45,216 nucleotides of DNA from Puniceibacterium antarcticum (GTDB lineage: Bacteria > Pseudomonadota > Alphaproteobacteria > Rhodobacterales > Rhodobacteraceae), in the NCBI RefSeq assembly GCF_002760615.1, contig NZ_AWWI01000116.1, positions 1 to 45,216 on the forward strand. The letters run 5' to 3'. Positions 16,791-26,092 of the stretch are shown piece by piece. The notes beneath the pieces are model-generated. The model searched no databases. It saw only the letters and a program-made list of their open reading frames with translations, and had not been told where the DNA came from. Position numbers and translations under genes: made by a program. Position 1 is the stretch's first letter, and each line of letters opens with the position of its first letter.

Positions 16791-17843
16791 TTGGAACGAC
16801 GAGGTGTAATACTTGTTGAGAGTACCCATGATCTCCACCCGAGCAATCGTTGTGAGGCGGTAAAGTCTCGGGCCCTAGAGGTAATAAATTCTATACGTAA
16901 TGACCTTAAGCTAGCGGAAAAAGAGCTATCGTTCCAAATCCGTTCGCATGCTCGCTCTCAGAGGTCAGGTGTAAAGGTGTTGCGTAGTATTTACGACGGA
17001 AGCTCAGATGCCGATCAGGTCAGAGTCGTATTTTGTGACGAGCCACTTCACGATGCATTCGTACGGTCCTTTTTTCCCGGCAATAAGCTAATAATTGCGA
17101 TTGAGGAGTCCACTCATTCTCAGGGTATCTATAGTAGTGGTTCAAGTAATGGCTGCAAGATCCGAGTTGGACCGCGAAAAGCATCGAGAATAATTGAAGA
17201 TGTGTTTATTGACATTTTCATTGGGCGATGGATGGCAAATACTCCTGTACTCGAAGGATTGATCAAACAACATGGCCATGATGCTCTTTACAAAGCGAAG
17301 GCCAGATACTTCCAATCCAATGCACGAAAATCCTGGATGTCGTTGATCAACAAGGAAGCTGGATACGCCCCACTTTCCGCTTTAAATGATGTCGATGACG
17401 ATGACATAAAAGGCAGGGCCCAACAAACAATATTTCAATGGGCCACCTTCGTCGACAGCTTGACGGCCAAATCTTTAGGATCAGGTGCTGGCGTATCAAT
17501 TAAGCCTACCAATAGCAGCATTGAGAAACTTCCAAAGCTTGGCGGCCAGCTTCCCGCACGCTCAATAAGACGTACCGCCAGCAAACTGCCTGATGGGTTA
17601 TACTTGATTGCTATCCTGAGAAAGTCGAGCACCGCTCGAAAGAACCCAAAGACTAAAAATAGAATACTCTCAATTTTTGGAAAAAATGCGCGAGTTAATA
17701 GTTTTAGAATTTTGTCAGCAACAGATTTCTCATCACAAAAGAATGTGGTTGAAGATTTAATCAGGTCACGATTTGCAGTGGGGCTCAATATCGAAATTAT
17801 GAACGGCATTCCCACTATTAGCGGTATTTTAGAAGGAGATTAA
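16791..17843 (+). CDS. Unknown cargo protein upstream of cyclase-like gene
   Basis: A 350-residue protein starting at TTG (16791) behind a GAGGTG ribosome-binding site. I recognise no domain. The N-terminal third is mixed alpha/beta, an acidic stretch NDVDDDDIKG lies near residue 200, and the C-terminal third is strongly basic (LRKSSTARKNPKTKNRI). There is no signal peptide or membrane segment. It is AT-richer than the phage genes around it and is separated by two bases from the cyclase-like gene, with which it must form an operon. A 230-base non-coding stretch (16563-16790) precedes it, where I see only a likely promoter region. As the partner of a signalling-like enzyme it could be an effector or sensor; this is a guess from context. 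Confidence 0.7.
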   Translation: MERRGVILVESTHDLHPSNRCEAVKSRALEVINSIRNDLKLAEKELSFQIRSHARSQRSGVKVLRSIYDGSSDADQVRVVFCDEPLHDAFVRSFFPGNKLIIAIEESTHSQGIYSSGSSNGCKIRVGPRKASRIIEDVFIDIFIGRWMANTPVLEGLIKQHGHDALYKAKARYFQSNARKSWMSLINKEAGYAPLSALNDVDDDDIKGRAQQTIFQWATFVDSLTAKSLGSGAGVSIKPTNSSIEKLPKLGGQLPARSIRRTASKLPDGLYLIAILRKSSTARKNPKTKNRILSIFGKNARVNSFRILSATDFSSQKNVVEDLIRSRFAVGLNIEIMNGIPTISGILEGD

Positions 17844-17845
17844 GG

Positions 17846-18850
17846 ATGAGCTGGTGTGGCTACATAGACATCTTGGGGACCCGGGAGGCAGCCGCCTCTG
17901 GGCTCAGCGATGTAAGAGCACACCTTGATGATTTTCACTCCGCACTTTTTGATCACTTCGACTCTTTCCAGAACGGCCAATGCATTGCTGCTAGTGATGG
18001 TGCATTTTTTGAAGCGGAGGGAATCGACGACTTTTACGATTTCTATCGCAGAGTCCGAAATACTCTATTCGAAAGAGGAATATTTTTTAAATGCTCCTTT
18101 GTTCCGGGAAGGATAAGGTTCGAAGAGAGACAGAAAACAAAACCAGACGGAAGCGTCGCTTTTAAGTCACTTGAGTTTTCTGATCAAGCAACTGCTGCAT
18201 TCCAAGTGGAAAGCGCACTCAAAGGAATAGGGTGCTGGGTAAAAGTCAAGGACAACCTGCCCAAAAATACCATCACCAACTTCATGGTTGTCAAAGCATC
18301 TGGAAAATTTAGCGTGGAGAAATTCGAAGACTTTGCATTTTCGAAGTTTGAGGTTGGATCAGATGACGATATTTTTGCACCTGCTTGGCCCCATGAAGCG
18401 AGATTGATAGATTCAATCTTTTATCACTGCCATTACTCGATAATAAATTCTGACAATTTTTCGATGAAGTACCTGCCTCTTTTTGTAAATGCAGTCCGGT
18501 CATCAGATCTCCGTGACATTAGATTCACCTCCGGGAAATGGGAGCGTGCGCCATACATTGTGCATCGCCTCGTCGGCTCCAAGGCATCTCTTGCTGCAAT
18601 TTCCAAGGTTCCAGGCTTAAGATACTTATTACTTGCTCTTTACGATGAGTATTTCTCACAAAACAAAGGTGAATTTGAAGAGGGCGCGGAAGGTCAAATA
18701 GTACGACTACTGACATCAAGAAATGATTGCACAACAAATTTAAACTCTGTACCTGATTTCGTCCTAAAGCCGCGTGCTCGCGCCCATCTTATGGAAGAAA
18801 TCTCGAAGTCCAGAGGGATTCGAAAGACCAGGCCCAGGAGTGGGGCCTAG
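17846..18850 (+). CDS. Divergent class III nucleotide-cyclase-like protein
   Basis: A 334-residue protein. Residues 4-95 follow the beta-alpha-alpha-beta-beta layout of class III cyclases: strand CGYIDILGTR with Asp8 where the first metal ligand lies, the hairpin CIAASDGAFFEAE with Asp51 as second metal ligand, a helix (DDFYDFYRRVRNTLF), and a strand RGIFFKCSFVPGR like the RIGIxxG strand. The remaining 230 residues are unrecognised. Cyclase domains of this sort define the Pycsar anti-phage systems (cCMP/cUMP), but here no TIR or membrane effector accompanies it, only the unknown gene upstream. Its AT-rich composition and position between early and packaging genes mark it as cargo. The assignment rests on motif layout and could be wrong. 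Confidence 0.5.
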   Translation: MSWCGYIDILGTREAAASGLSDVRAHLDDFHSALFDHFDSFQNGQCIAASDGAFFEAEGIDDFYDFYRRVRNTLFERGIFFKCSFVPGRIRFEERQKTKPDGSVAFKSLEFSDQATAAFQVESALKGIGCWVKVKDNLPKNTITNFMVVKASGKFSVEKFEDFAFSKFEVGSDDDIFAPAWPHEARLIDSIFYHCHYSIINSDNFSMKYLPLFVNAVRSSDLRDIRFTSGKWERAPYIVHRLVGSKASLAAISKVPGLRYLLLALYDEYFSQNKGEFEEGAEGQIVRLLTSRNDCTTNLNSVPDFVLKPRARAHLMEEISKSRGIRKTRPRSGA

Positions 18851-18853
18851 CAG

Positions 18854-19393
18854 TCAAGAATTCGAACTCATAAGCGCAATAACACAAAGGTCGCGATACC
18901 GAGCCATGGCCTTGGGACTCGACGAAACCGGATTGATCTCGAAGGCCTGCAGCGCGGCGATGTCGCCCGCCTCGGCCAAGGCCACAATCTGGGCCAGCTT
19001 GGTGCGGAACCGCGCGTGGGTCGGTTTGGAGAAATCCGGTGCTTGCGGTAGCACTCCGCTCCGCGCCTGATCGAGGATGGCCTGCCGCTTGCCTATCACC
19101 AGGACGTTTGCGGCCTTCGGCTCTTCCGCCTCAGTCGGAACCGGCTCACCCGCCGGTTCCGTGTTGCTGTAGTCGAGCACCAAGGTCAGCCGGGCCTCCG
19201 CCTGCTCGGCAGTGGCGGTAGTCATGATTGAGGTGAAGGCAAGCGCCGCGCGGTCATTGCCGATCTGCGCCGCTAGCAAGCGAGCGAAGTTATCACCCGC
19301 CTTCTTGGCGCTTGTGCTCGCCTCGATCGGGGTTTCGGAAAGGCGCTGGGCGAGCGTGTCAATCTGCGCGGCGGTGAGGGATTTGGTTTTCAT
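18854..19393 (-). CDS. Small phage-associated protein, unknown
   Basis: A 179-residue protein from the ATG at 19393 (AAGGA upstream); the frame open to 19672 includes the next gene's region. It is alanine-rich and helical (ARLLAAQIGNDRAALAFTSI, EAEARLTLVLDY-like segments, QAILDQARSGVLPQAP). I recognise no domain. It is convergent with the cyclase-like gene, with only three bases between the stops, and co-directional with the 69-residue gene upstream. Paired minus-strand genes just before the terminase suggest a regulatory pair expressed in lysogeny; this is inference. Confidence 0.6.
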   Translation of the reverse strand: MKTKSLTAAQIDTLAQRLSETPIEASTSAKKAGDNFARLLAAQIGNDRAALAFTSIMTTATAEQAEARLTLVLDYSNTEPAGEPVPTEAEEPKAANVLVIGKRQAILDQARSGVLPQAPDFSKPTHARFRTKLAQIVALAEAGDIAALQAFEINPVSSSPKAMARYRDLCVIALMSSNS

Positions 19394-19404
19394 ATCCGGT
19401 TCCT

Positions 19405-19614
19405 TCAGGCGTTGGTGATGTGGGCGGAATGCCCAAGGTCTGTGACGGCGTAGATCATCGTCCGGCCGTCGCCGATCGCGGTCCCAAAGGCCTGCGCCTC
19501 GGTCAGCGTCGCGAATTGTTTGCGCGTGCGGGTGGCAGGCGTGCGGCCGCGGGCCGCGACAAAATGGGCGGCGTTCTTGAGGCAAAATTCTTCGTGGGTT
19601 GTCAGGGGTTTCAT
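19405..19614 (-). CDS. Small protein, unknown
   Basis: A 69-residue protein from the ATG at 19614 with GGAG upstream (MKPLTTHEEFCLKNAAHFVA, then RKQFATLTEAQAFGTAIGDG, RTMIYAVTDLGHSAHI). The pattern of an N-terminal helix and a short sheet is compact and plausible as a folded domain. It lies 11 bases upstream of the 179-residue gene and divergent from the terminase small subunit, so a divergent promoter should lie in 19615-19708. Confidence 0.6.
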   Translation of the reverse strand: MKPLTTHEEFCLKNAAHFVAARGRTPATRTRKQFATLTEAQAFGTAIGDGRTMIYAVTDLGHSAHITNA

Positions 19615-19708
19615 GGCGGTCTCCGTTGGGTTGCGATGGCTGCAGACAGCGCACGGAACCAAAAGAGAGCAACTCCTAAGTCACTGAATAAATGAGGTTT
19701 CGATTAGA

Positions 19709-20317
19709 ATGGGAGTATCCCGGAGAAGCTATGCGGCGCAGCGCGGCGTCTCCGAGGCGGCGGTGCGCAAAGCCATTGCCACAGGGCGGATCACGACCCT
19801 CCCGGACGGGACGATTGACCCCGATCGCGCCAATGCCGAATGGGGCGCCCAGACCGATCCGGCGAAACAGCGCGGCCAACATGCCCGGCAGATGGGCGCG
19901 GAAACGGCGGCAGGCACCGCGCGGGCGGCAGCGACCAAGCCTGTGCCGCAGGCGGCCCTCAAGGCGGTAGCAGATACGTTGCGCGATGCGGGCACTGATC
20001 CGGGAGGCACAGAAGCGACCGGTGGCGAGGTATCCTTCCTGCGCGCCCGAATGGCGAACGAGGTTTTGAAGGCCCAGACCGCCAAGGTGCGGCTGGAAAA
20101 AATGAAGGCGGAGGTGATCGACCGGGCCCGGGCCACGGCGATGGTGTTCGATCTCGCCCGCCGGGAACGCGATGCCTGGCTGAACTGGCCACCCCGCGTC
20201 GCTGCAAACATGGCGGCGGAACTGGGTGTGGACGCACACCGGATGGAGCAGGTTTTGGACACATATCTGCGCGCCCATCTGGCCGAGATGGCGGAGGTCA
20301 AAATTGAGCTCCGCTGA
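19709..20317 (+). CDS. Terminase small subunit (Nu1-like)
   Basis: A 202-residue protein. The N-terminus (VSRRSYAAQRGVSEAAVRKA, then IATGRITTLPDG) is the Nu1-type winged helix that recognises the packaging site. The middle is a long alanine-rich region, and the C-terminal half (FLRARMANEVLKAQTAKVRL, EVIDRARATAMVFDLARRER) is the helical part that contacts the large subunit. It is followed directly by the large subunit, whose start lies within its last codons. Confidence 0.9.
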   Translation: MGVSRRSYAAQRGVSEAAVRKAIATGRITTLPDGTIDPDRANAEWGAQTDPAKQRGQHARQMGAETAAGTARAAATKPVPQAALKAVADTLRDAGTDPGGTEATGGEVSFLRARMANEVLKAQTAKVRLEKMKAEVIDRARATAMVFDLARRERDAWLNWPPRVAANMAAELGVDAHRMEQVLDTYLRAHLAEMAEVKIELR

Positions 20318-22286
20318 AGCTTTTGGAGGCGCTGAAGAGGTCCGGCGGGCATGGATGGCCGGTCTGGCGCCTGATCCATCGCTGACTGTCTCGCAATGGG
20401 CCGATCGGCATCGGGTCTTGTCGTCGCGCGCCGCGTCGGAAGCCGGACCGTATCGCACGGCGCGCACGCCCTACATGAAGGCGGTGATGGACGCGCTGTC
20501 ACCACGCCATCCGGCACAGCGGGTCGTGTTCATGAAGGCTGCGCAAGTTGGGGCGACGGAAGCAGGGAACAACTGGATCGGCTTCTGCATGCACCGCGCG
20601 CCAGGGCCGTTCCTCGCGGTGCAACCAACCGTGGATCTGGCCAAGCGCCTGTCGCAGCAACGGATCGACCCGCTGATTGAGGAAAGCCCGGATTTGCGGG
20701 CGCTCGTGCTGCCATCACGGTCGCGGGATGCCGGAAATACTATTCTGGGCAAGCGGTTTCCGGGCGGGCAGTTGATCCTCACTGGCGCGAATTCTGCCGT
20801 GGGCCTGCGGTCGATGCCTGCGCGCTGGGTGTTTCTGGACGAGGTCGACGCCTATCCGGGCGACGTTGATGGCGAGGGCGATCCGATCGCTTTGGCCGAA
20901 GCGCGGACCATCAGTTTCGGCCATCGCAGCAAGGTGTTTCTGGCCTCGACACCGACGCTGAGGGGCCTGAGCCGGATCGAACGGGAGTGGGAATTGTCGG
21001 ACCAGCAGCGCTATCACGTGCCCTGTCCCCATTGCGGTGGGCTTCAATGGCTGCAATTCGAGCGGCTGCGCTGGGAGCAAGGCAAAGCCGAGACGGTGCA
21101 ATATCTCTGCGAACATTGCGACGCCCCGATCGCCGAGCGGCATAAGACGTGGATGATGGCCGAGGAAAATGGCGCGGGCTGGCAAGCCACCGCCGCGCCC
21201 GAGGTGCAGGCAGCGGCAAAGGCGGCTGGCGTGGTCGGCTACCATATCTCAGGCCTCTATTCGCCACTGGGGTGGTTGTCATGGGAAGAGATCGCCCGCG
21301 GCTGGGAGAGCGCGCTGGGCAATGATGCGGCCCTAAAAACCCTGAAAAACACCATCCTTGGAGAGAGTTGGCAGGAGCGTGGCGAGGCGCCGGATTGGCA
21401 GCGGCTTTATGAACGGCGTGCGGACTGGCAGCTTGGGATGGCGCCTGACGGCGTGTTGCTTTTGACCGCCGGGGCGGATGTGCAGCGCGACCGGATCGAG
21501 GTCGATGTCTGGGGTTGGGGGCGCAATCTGCGCTCTTGGCTCGTCGACCACGTTGTCCTGGAAGGCGACACCGCGAGGCCGGAAGTCTGGGCGCAGCTGT
21601 CGGAGTTTCTGGGGCAAACATGGGAGCACGTATCGGGATGCCGGATAGCGCTGGCGCGGATGGCGATCGACTCGGGCGACGGCGTCACCACCGATGCGGT
21701 GTATTCGTGGGTGCGGGCTGCCGGGCGTGGACAGGTGATCGCGATCAAGGGTGTGGCGGGCTTTGATCGCACGACGCCGGTCGATGGCCCCACCTACGTC
21801 GAGGTGACCGAGGCCGGGCGCAAACTGCGGCGCGGTGTCCAGCTTTGGAAGGTCGCGGGCGCGGTGTTCAAGTCCGAGACCTATCGGTTCCTGCGCCTTG
21901 TCGCCCCGACCGACGAAGAACTGGCCGAGGGCGGGGAATGGCCGCACGGGTTTGTGCACATCCCGAAAGGCACCACCGCCGAATGGATGAAGCAGCTGAC
22001 GGCCGAACAACTGATGACAATCAAAACCCGGCAAGGCTTCCAGCGGCTGGAATGGCAGCAGACCCGCGAACGCAACGAGGCGCTGGATTGCAGGGTCTAT
22101 GCCCGCGCAGCCGCCTGGCTGATGGGGATCGATCGTTGGGACAATCTGCGTTGGGAGCAGTTGGAAGCCCAAATGACCACCGGAACGGGCGAGGCACTGC
22201 CAGCCGGTCAGCCTAACCGGCAACCGCCCGCAACACAGGCAAAACGCCCCACCCCCTGGATGGGCCCAAGAAAGAAATGGTTCTGA
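20304..22286 (+). CDS. Terminase large subunit (GpA family)
   Basis: A 660-residue packaging ATPase-nuclease. The start is the TTG at 20304, chosen because GGAGG sits six bases upstream; the frame from 20226 would overlap the small subunit more deeply. Motifs in order: an adenine/Walker A-type KAAQVGATEAGNN (78-90), Walker B VFLDEVD (176-182), a zinc-finger pair CPHC and CEHC (about 245-275), and nuclease acidic strand TAGADVQRDRIEVDVWGWG (about 397-415). It cuts concatemeric DNA and drives it into the prohead. The reading frame is complete. Confidence 0.95.
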   Translation: MSSAEAFGGAEEVRRAWMAGLAPDPSLTVSQWADRHRVLSSRAASEAGPYRTARTPYMKAVMDALSPRHPAQRVVFMKAAQVGATEAGNNWIGFCMHRAPGPFLAVQPTVDLAKRLSQQRIDPLIEESPDLRALVLPSRSRDAGNTILGKRFPGGQLILTGANSAVGLRSMPARWVFLDEVDAYPGDVDGEGDPIALAEARTISFGHRSKVFLASTPTLRGLSRIEREWELSDQQRYHVPCPHCGGLQWLQFERLRWEQGKAETVQYLCEHCDAPIAERHKTWMMAEENGAGWQATAAPEVQAAAKAAGVVGYHISGLYSPLGWLSWEEIARGWESALGNDAALKTLKNTILGESWQERGEAPDWQRLYERRADWQLGMAPDGVLLLTAGADVQRDRIEVDVWGWGRNLRSWLVDHVVLEGDTARPEVWAQLSEFLGQTWEHVSGCRIALARMAIDSGDGVTTDAVYSWVRAAGRGQVIAIKGVAGFDRTTPVDGPTYVEVTEAGRKLRRGVQLWKVAGAVFKSETYRFLRLVAPTDEELAEGGEWPHGFVHIPKGTTAEWMKQLTAEQLMTIKTRQGFQRLEWQQTRERNEALDCRVYARAAAWLMGIDRWDNLRWEQLEAQMTTGTGEALPAGQPNRQPPATQAKRPTPWMGPRKKWF

Positions 22287-22287
22287 A

Positions 22288-22497
22288 ATGGCATGGACGC
22301 AAAGTGAACTCGACGCGCTCAAGCGGGCCTACGCGGCGGGAACGCTGCGCGTGACGTCGGACGGCCGGACTGTGGAATATGGCAATGCTGCCGATCTGTT
22401 ATCCCGGATGCGCATCATCGAGTCAGAGATGGCGCAGGCTGGTGGGTCGCCTTTGCCGGTTGCGGGCTTTGCCAGCTTTCGCCGGGGTGAGCGGTGA
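22288..22497 (+). CDS. gpW-like head-tail joining protein
   Basis: A 69-residue protein, the length of lambda gpW. It shows the gpW layout of a helix (WTQSELDALKRAYAAGTLRV), a beta hairpin (DGRTVEYGNAADLL) and a second helix (RMRIIESEM). It lies between terminase and portal as in lambda-like phages. It closes the head vertex before tail attachment. Confidence 0.85.
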   Translation: MAWTQSELDALKRAYAAGTLRVTSDGRTVEYGNAADLLSRMRIIESEMAQAGGSPLPVAGFASFRRGER

Positions 22498-24038
22498 CCA
22501 AAACCCCACCCACGATCCGTTGGGGCCTGATTGATCGGGCCGTGGCGCTGATCTCGCCGCAGGCGGCCTCGCAACGCTATGCGGCCCGGATCGCACTGGG
22601 CAATCTGCGGCGTGCCTATGACGGGTCTGCCAAAGGTCGCGGAACGGACGGTTGGACGACCAGTGGCAAAGCCGCCGATGCTGAAATCGGTATGGCTGCA
22701 CCCGTCCTGCGCGACCGGATGCGGGATCTGGTGCGCAACAATCCAATGGCGGCCAAGGCTGTCTCGGTACTGGTCAACAGCTTGGTCGGCACCGGCATCC
22801 GCCCCCGCGCGGCGGGCGCAGACAAATCGCTGAACAAACTGGTCGACGATCTCTGGGCGCGCTGGGCGGATCAGTGTGACGCCGATGGGCACACCGATTT
22901 CCACGGGCTGCTGTCGCTGGCCATGCGCGAGACCATCGAAGGCGGCGACGTCTTCGCCCTACGGGTGCGCCGTCCCAGATCCGCCGGACTGGTCGTGCCG
23001 TTGCAGATTGAACTGAAGGAAGCCGACCACCTTGATGGCGCCAAGTTCGCAGATCAGCCCGGTGGGGCCCGCATCCGCTACGGCATCGAACACGACAGCG
23101 CTGGGCGGCGCTCGGCCTACTGGATGTATCCTGATCATCCAGGCGATGCGGCCCCGGTGTTTACGCGTCGATTTGAATCGGTGCGCATCCCCGCCGACCG
23201 GGTGGCACACCTCTTTGAACGCCAGCGAGTCCAGTCGCGCGGCGTGCCCTGGGGCACCCCGGCGATGGCGGCGCTGCGCGATGTCGACGACTGGCAACGT
23301 GCCGAACTGGTGCGCAAGAAAACTGAAGCCTGCCTTGTTGGCATCGTGTTCGGTGACGACGAGACCCAGCAATCGATCGCACCGGTGGTGCAGGATGCCG
23401 ACGGCAACCGGATTGAGCAGTTTGAACCGGGGCTGATCGCCTATGCCCGCGGCGGCAAGGACATCAAGTTCAATCAGCCCGCAGCGACTGCGGGCGTTTA
23501 TGAATGGCACCGGGTGCAGTTGCACATCATCGCCGCAGGCTGGCGTGTGCCCTACGAGTTGATGACCGGCGATCTCAGTCAGGTGAACTTTTCATCAAGC
23601 CGGGTCGGCCTGAACGAATTCCGCCGGATGATTGAGGCCATGCAATGGCAGATGATCATCCCGATGTTCTGCCAGCCGATCTGGCAATGGTTCTGCGAGG
23701 CGGCGTTTGCGGCCGGGCTAATCCCGACCGCTGATATCCCCGTCGAGTGGGCCCCGCCAAAATTTGACTCTGTCAACCCGCTGCAAGATGCCACGACCGA
23801 CCTGTTGGAAACCCGCGCTGGGTTCTCCACCATCGCCCAGCAGATCGCCAAACGCGGCTATGATCCGCGCAAGGTGCTGGAAGAATGGCAGGAGTTTGCC
23901 CTCCTGGCCGATACGATGAACCTGATCTTCGATTCTGATCCCCGAAAGGTCAGCCGCGGCGGGCAGGTTCAAAGCCAAGACCCCGGATCGCTCGACGGCG
24001 AGCCCGGCAAACCACCGCAAGACCCCAGCCAAAGCTGA
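22494..24038 (+). CDS. Portal protein (lambda gpB family)
   Basis: A 514-residue protein starting at GTG (22494), overlapping the gpW stop. It has the lambda-type portal pattern, with DRMRDLVRNNPMAAKAVSVL, GTGIRP, MRETIEGGDVFALR and VPYELMTGDLSQVNFSSSR. It forms the dodecameric ring through which DNA enters and leaves the head. The C-terminus is proline-rich and disordered. Confidence 0.95.
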   Translation: MTKTPPTIRWGLIDRAVALISPQAASQRYAARIALGNLRRAYDGSAKGRGTDGWTTSGKAADAEIGMAAPVLRDRMRDLVRNNPMAAKAVSVLVNSLVGTGIRPRAAGADKSLNKLVDDLWARWADQCDADGHTDFHGLLSLAMRETIEGGDVFALRVRRPRSAGLVVPLQIELKEADHLDGAKFADQPGGARIRYGIEHDSAGRRSAYWMYPDHPGDAAPVFTRRFESVRIPADRVAHLFERQRVQSRGVPWGTPAMAALRDVDDWQRAELVRKKTEACLVGIVFGDDETQQSIAPVVQDADGNRIEQFEPGLIAYARGGKDIKFNQPAATAGVYEWHRVQLHIIAAGWRVPYELMTGDLSQVNFSSSRVGLNEFRRMIEAMQWQMIIPMFCQPIWQWFCEAAFAAGLIPTADIPVEWAPPKFDSVNPLQDATTDLLETRAGFSTIAQQIAKRGYDPRKVLEEWQEFALLADTMNLIFDSDPRKVSRGGQVQSQDPGSLDGEPGKPPQDPSQS

Positions 24039-24050
24039 ACGGAGCCCCAC

Positions 24051-26057
24051 ATGCCGAAAGAAATCATCGATCTGCCCCTTCAGGGGCGGATGGCCTCTGT
24101 GCGTGCGGGCAGCATCGATGAAGCCGCCCGCACGGTCGAGATCATCTGGACCACGGGTGCCACAGTCCGCCGCGCCCGGTTCTGGGACGAGGCGGTTGAC
24201 GAGGAACTCTCGCTCGATCCCGGCATGATCCGCCTGGACCGCCTCAATGCCGGTGCGCCGTTCCTGAATGCACATGACGCGGGATCGCTGGCCTCCGTGC
24301 TTGGCGTTGTCGTCGACGGATCGGCACGGATTGCCAATGGCCAGGGCACCGCCACGATCCGCTTCAGCGAGCGGGCCGATGTCGAGCCGATTTTCCGCGA
24401 CATCGCGGGCGGCATCATCCGCAACGTGTCGGTCGGCTACCGCGTCCACCGCTATGAAATAACCAAACGCGACGGTGCGCCCGAGTTGTGGCGCGCCGTC
24501 GATTGGGAACCCTTGGAAATCTCAGCCGTCGCCATCGGCGCCGATCCCGGTGCCCGGGTTCGTTCTGACACAGGCGCAACCCGCGCGCTCAACATTTGCA
24601 CTCTCATCCGCACCTCAAACCCAGACACGGAGGCTCCTATGCCCGACGATATCGAACCCACGGCCCCGAGCGCGGCACCCGCCCCCGCAACGCGGGCGAT
24701 TGATCCAACACCGGCCGCCCCGGCGCCTGCGCCTGCACCGGCGACACCCAACGCCGACGCAATCCGCGCCGAAGCCCAGCGCGCAGCGGCCGACATTCTG
24801 ACGCTCTGCCAGCGCCACGGCCTCGACAACATCTTCGCTGCCGATCTGATTGGCCGCGGTGTCACGCTCGATGCGGCCCGTGGCGCCGTGCTGGATCGGC
24901 TGGCAGAGGGTGACACGCTCGGCACCCGCACCGGTGCGACCGTTCCTGCCGCCGCCCGTGACACCGGCGCCACCGAGATCGCTTATCGTGACGCTGTGAC
25001 AGACGCACTGATGCACCGCCATGCCCCCGGGTTGCACCAACTGACCGACGCTGGGCGGGAGTTTCGCGGGCTGAACCTGCTCGATATGGCGCGCCACGCA
25101 CTTGAGCGCCGCGGCATCAGCACGCGCGGCATGTCGCGGATGGAATTGGCAACCGAGGCTCTGCAAAAGCGCGCCGGGCCCGGCTATCATTCCAGCGCCG
25201 ATTTCCCATTCATCCTGGCAAACGTCGCCAACAAGACCCTGCGCTCAGCCTATGACAGCACGCCCCGGACCTTCACCGCTTGGGCCCGGCAGGCGACGAT
25301 CACCGATTTCCGCCCGGTCCAGCGCACTCAGCTCGCCGGAGCGCCAGACCTGCTGCGCGTGCCCGAAAGCGGTGAGTTTACTTATGGAACGATGGGCGAA
25401 GGCCGCGAAGTCTATGCCCTGCTGACCTATGGCCGGATCATCGGGATCACCCGCCAGACCCTGATCAATGACGACCTCGACGCCTTCACCCGCATCCCGT
25501 CCGCCTTCGGTGCCTCGGCTGCCGACCTTGAATCTGATCTGGTCTATTCGATCCTGACTTCGAACCCGCTGATGAACGACGGCGTGGCGCTGTTCAATTC
25601 CGGCCACGGCAACCTCGGCACGGCGGGGGCGATTTCCGAAACCACACTCGCAGAAGCGTATCGCCTGTTCGGCAACCAGCGCGGGTTGGAAGCACGGCAA
25701 ATCTCGGTCCAGCCGCGCTATCTGATCACCCCTCCGGGCACCCGATCGGTCGAAGCGCGCAAGAACGTCACGGCAACCACGCCCAACGCCGTCGCGGGCG
25801 TCAATGCCTTCGCTGGGCGTCTGGAGCCGATCGAAGAGCCCCGCCTGATCCCCGCGGCCGGAGCTGACCCGTGGTTTCTGGCGGCCGATCCGAACCGAAT
25901 CGACACCGTGGAATATGCCTATCTCGATGGCAGCAACGGCGTTTACACCGAAACCCGCATGGGCTTCGAGGTCGACGGTATGGAAATCAAAGCCCGCCAC
26001 GACTTCGCCTCCAAGGCCATCGACTGGCGCGGCCTCTTCCGCAACGCGGGCGTCTGA
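24051..26057 (+). CDS. Prohead protease-major capsid protein fusion
   Basis: A 668-residue two-part protein. Residues 1-185 are an HK97-type prohead protease with likely catalytic His75 (FLNAHD) and Ser127 (NVSVGY). Residues 200-240 form an Ala/Pro-rich linker with repeated PAPAPA, and the delta/scaffold-like helical segment lies at about 240-330. The capsid domain follows from about 340 (TFTAWARQATITDFRPVQRT, LLTYGRIIGITRQTLINDD, ending RHDFASKAIDWRG), of the Mu gpT-like type. A fusion in one chain gives a built-in protease:shell ratio of 1:1 unless cleavage or internal initiation changes it. The ATG at 24639 within the linker could give capsid without protease. Confidence 0.9.
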   Translation: MPKEIIDLPLQGRMASVRAGSIDEAARTVEIIWTTGATVRRARFWDEAVDEELSLDPGMIRLDRLNAGAPFLNAHDAGSLASVLGVVVDGSARIANGQGTATIRFSERADVEPIFRDIAGGIIRNVSVGYRVHRYEITKRDGAPELWRAVDWEPLEISAVAIGADPGARVRSDTGATRALNICTLIRTSNPDTEAPMPDDIEPTAPSAAPAPATRAIDPTPAAPAPAPAPATPNADAIRAEAQRAAADILTLCQRHGLDNIFAADLIGRGVTLDAARGAVLDRLAEGDTLGTRTGATVPAAARDTGATEIAYRDAVTDALMHRHAPGLHQLTDAGREFRGLNLLDMARHALERRGISTRGMSRMELATEALQKRAGPGYHSSADFPFILANVANKTLRSAYDSTPRTFTAWARQATITDFRPVQRTQLAGAPDLLRVPESGEFTYGTMGEGREVYALLTYGRIIGITRQTLINDDLDAFTRIPSAFGASAADLESDLVYSILTSNPLMNDGVALFNSGHGNLGTAGAISETTLAEAYRLFGNQRGLEARQISVQPRYLITPPGTRSVEARKNVTATTPNAVAGVNAFAGRLEPIEEPRLIPAAGADPWFLAADPNRIDTVEYAYLDGSNGVYTETRMGFEVDGMEIKARHDFASKAIDWRGLFRNAGV

Positions 26058-26092
26058 TCGCACTCAACCCCTCAAAACTCTGGAGAAACCTG

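Noticed and set aside
21333-22322. 329-codon minus-strand ORF over the terminase.
   Set aside because: Antisense shadow of the terminase frame; no family resemblance.
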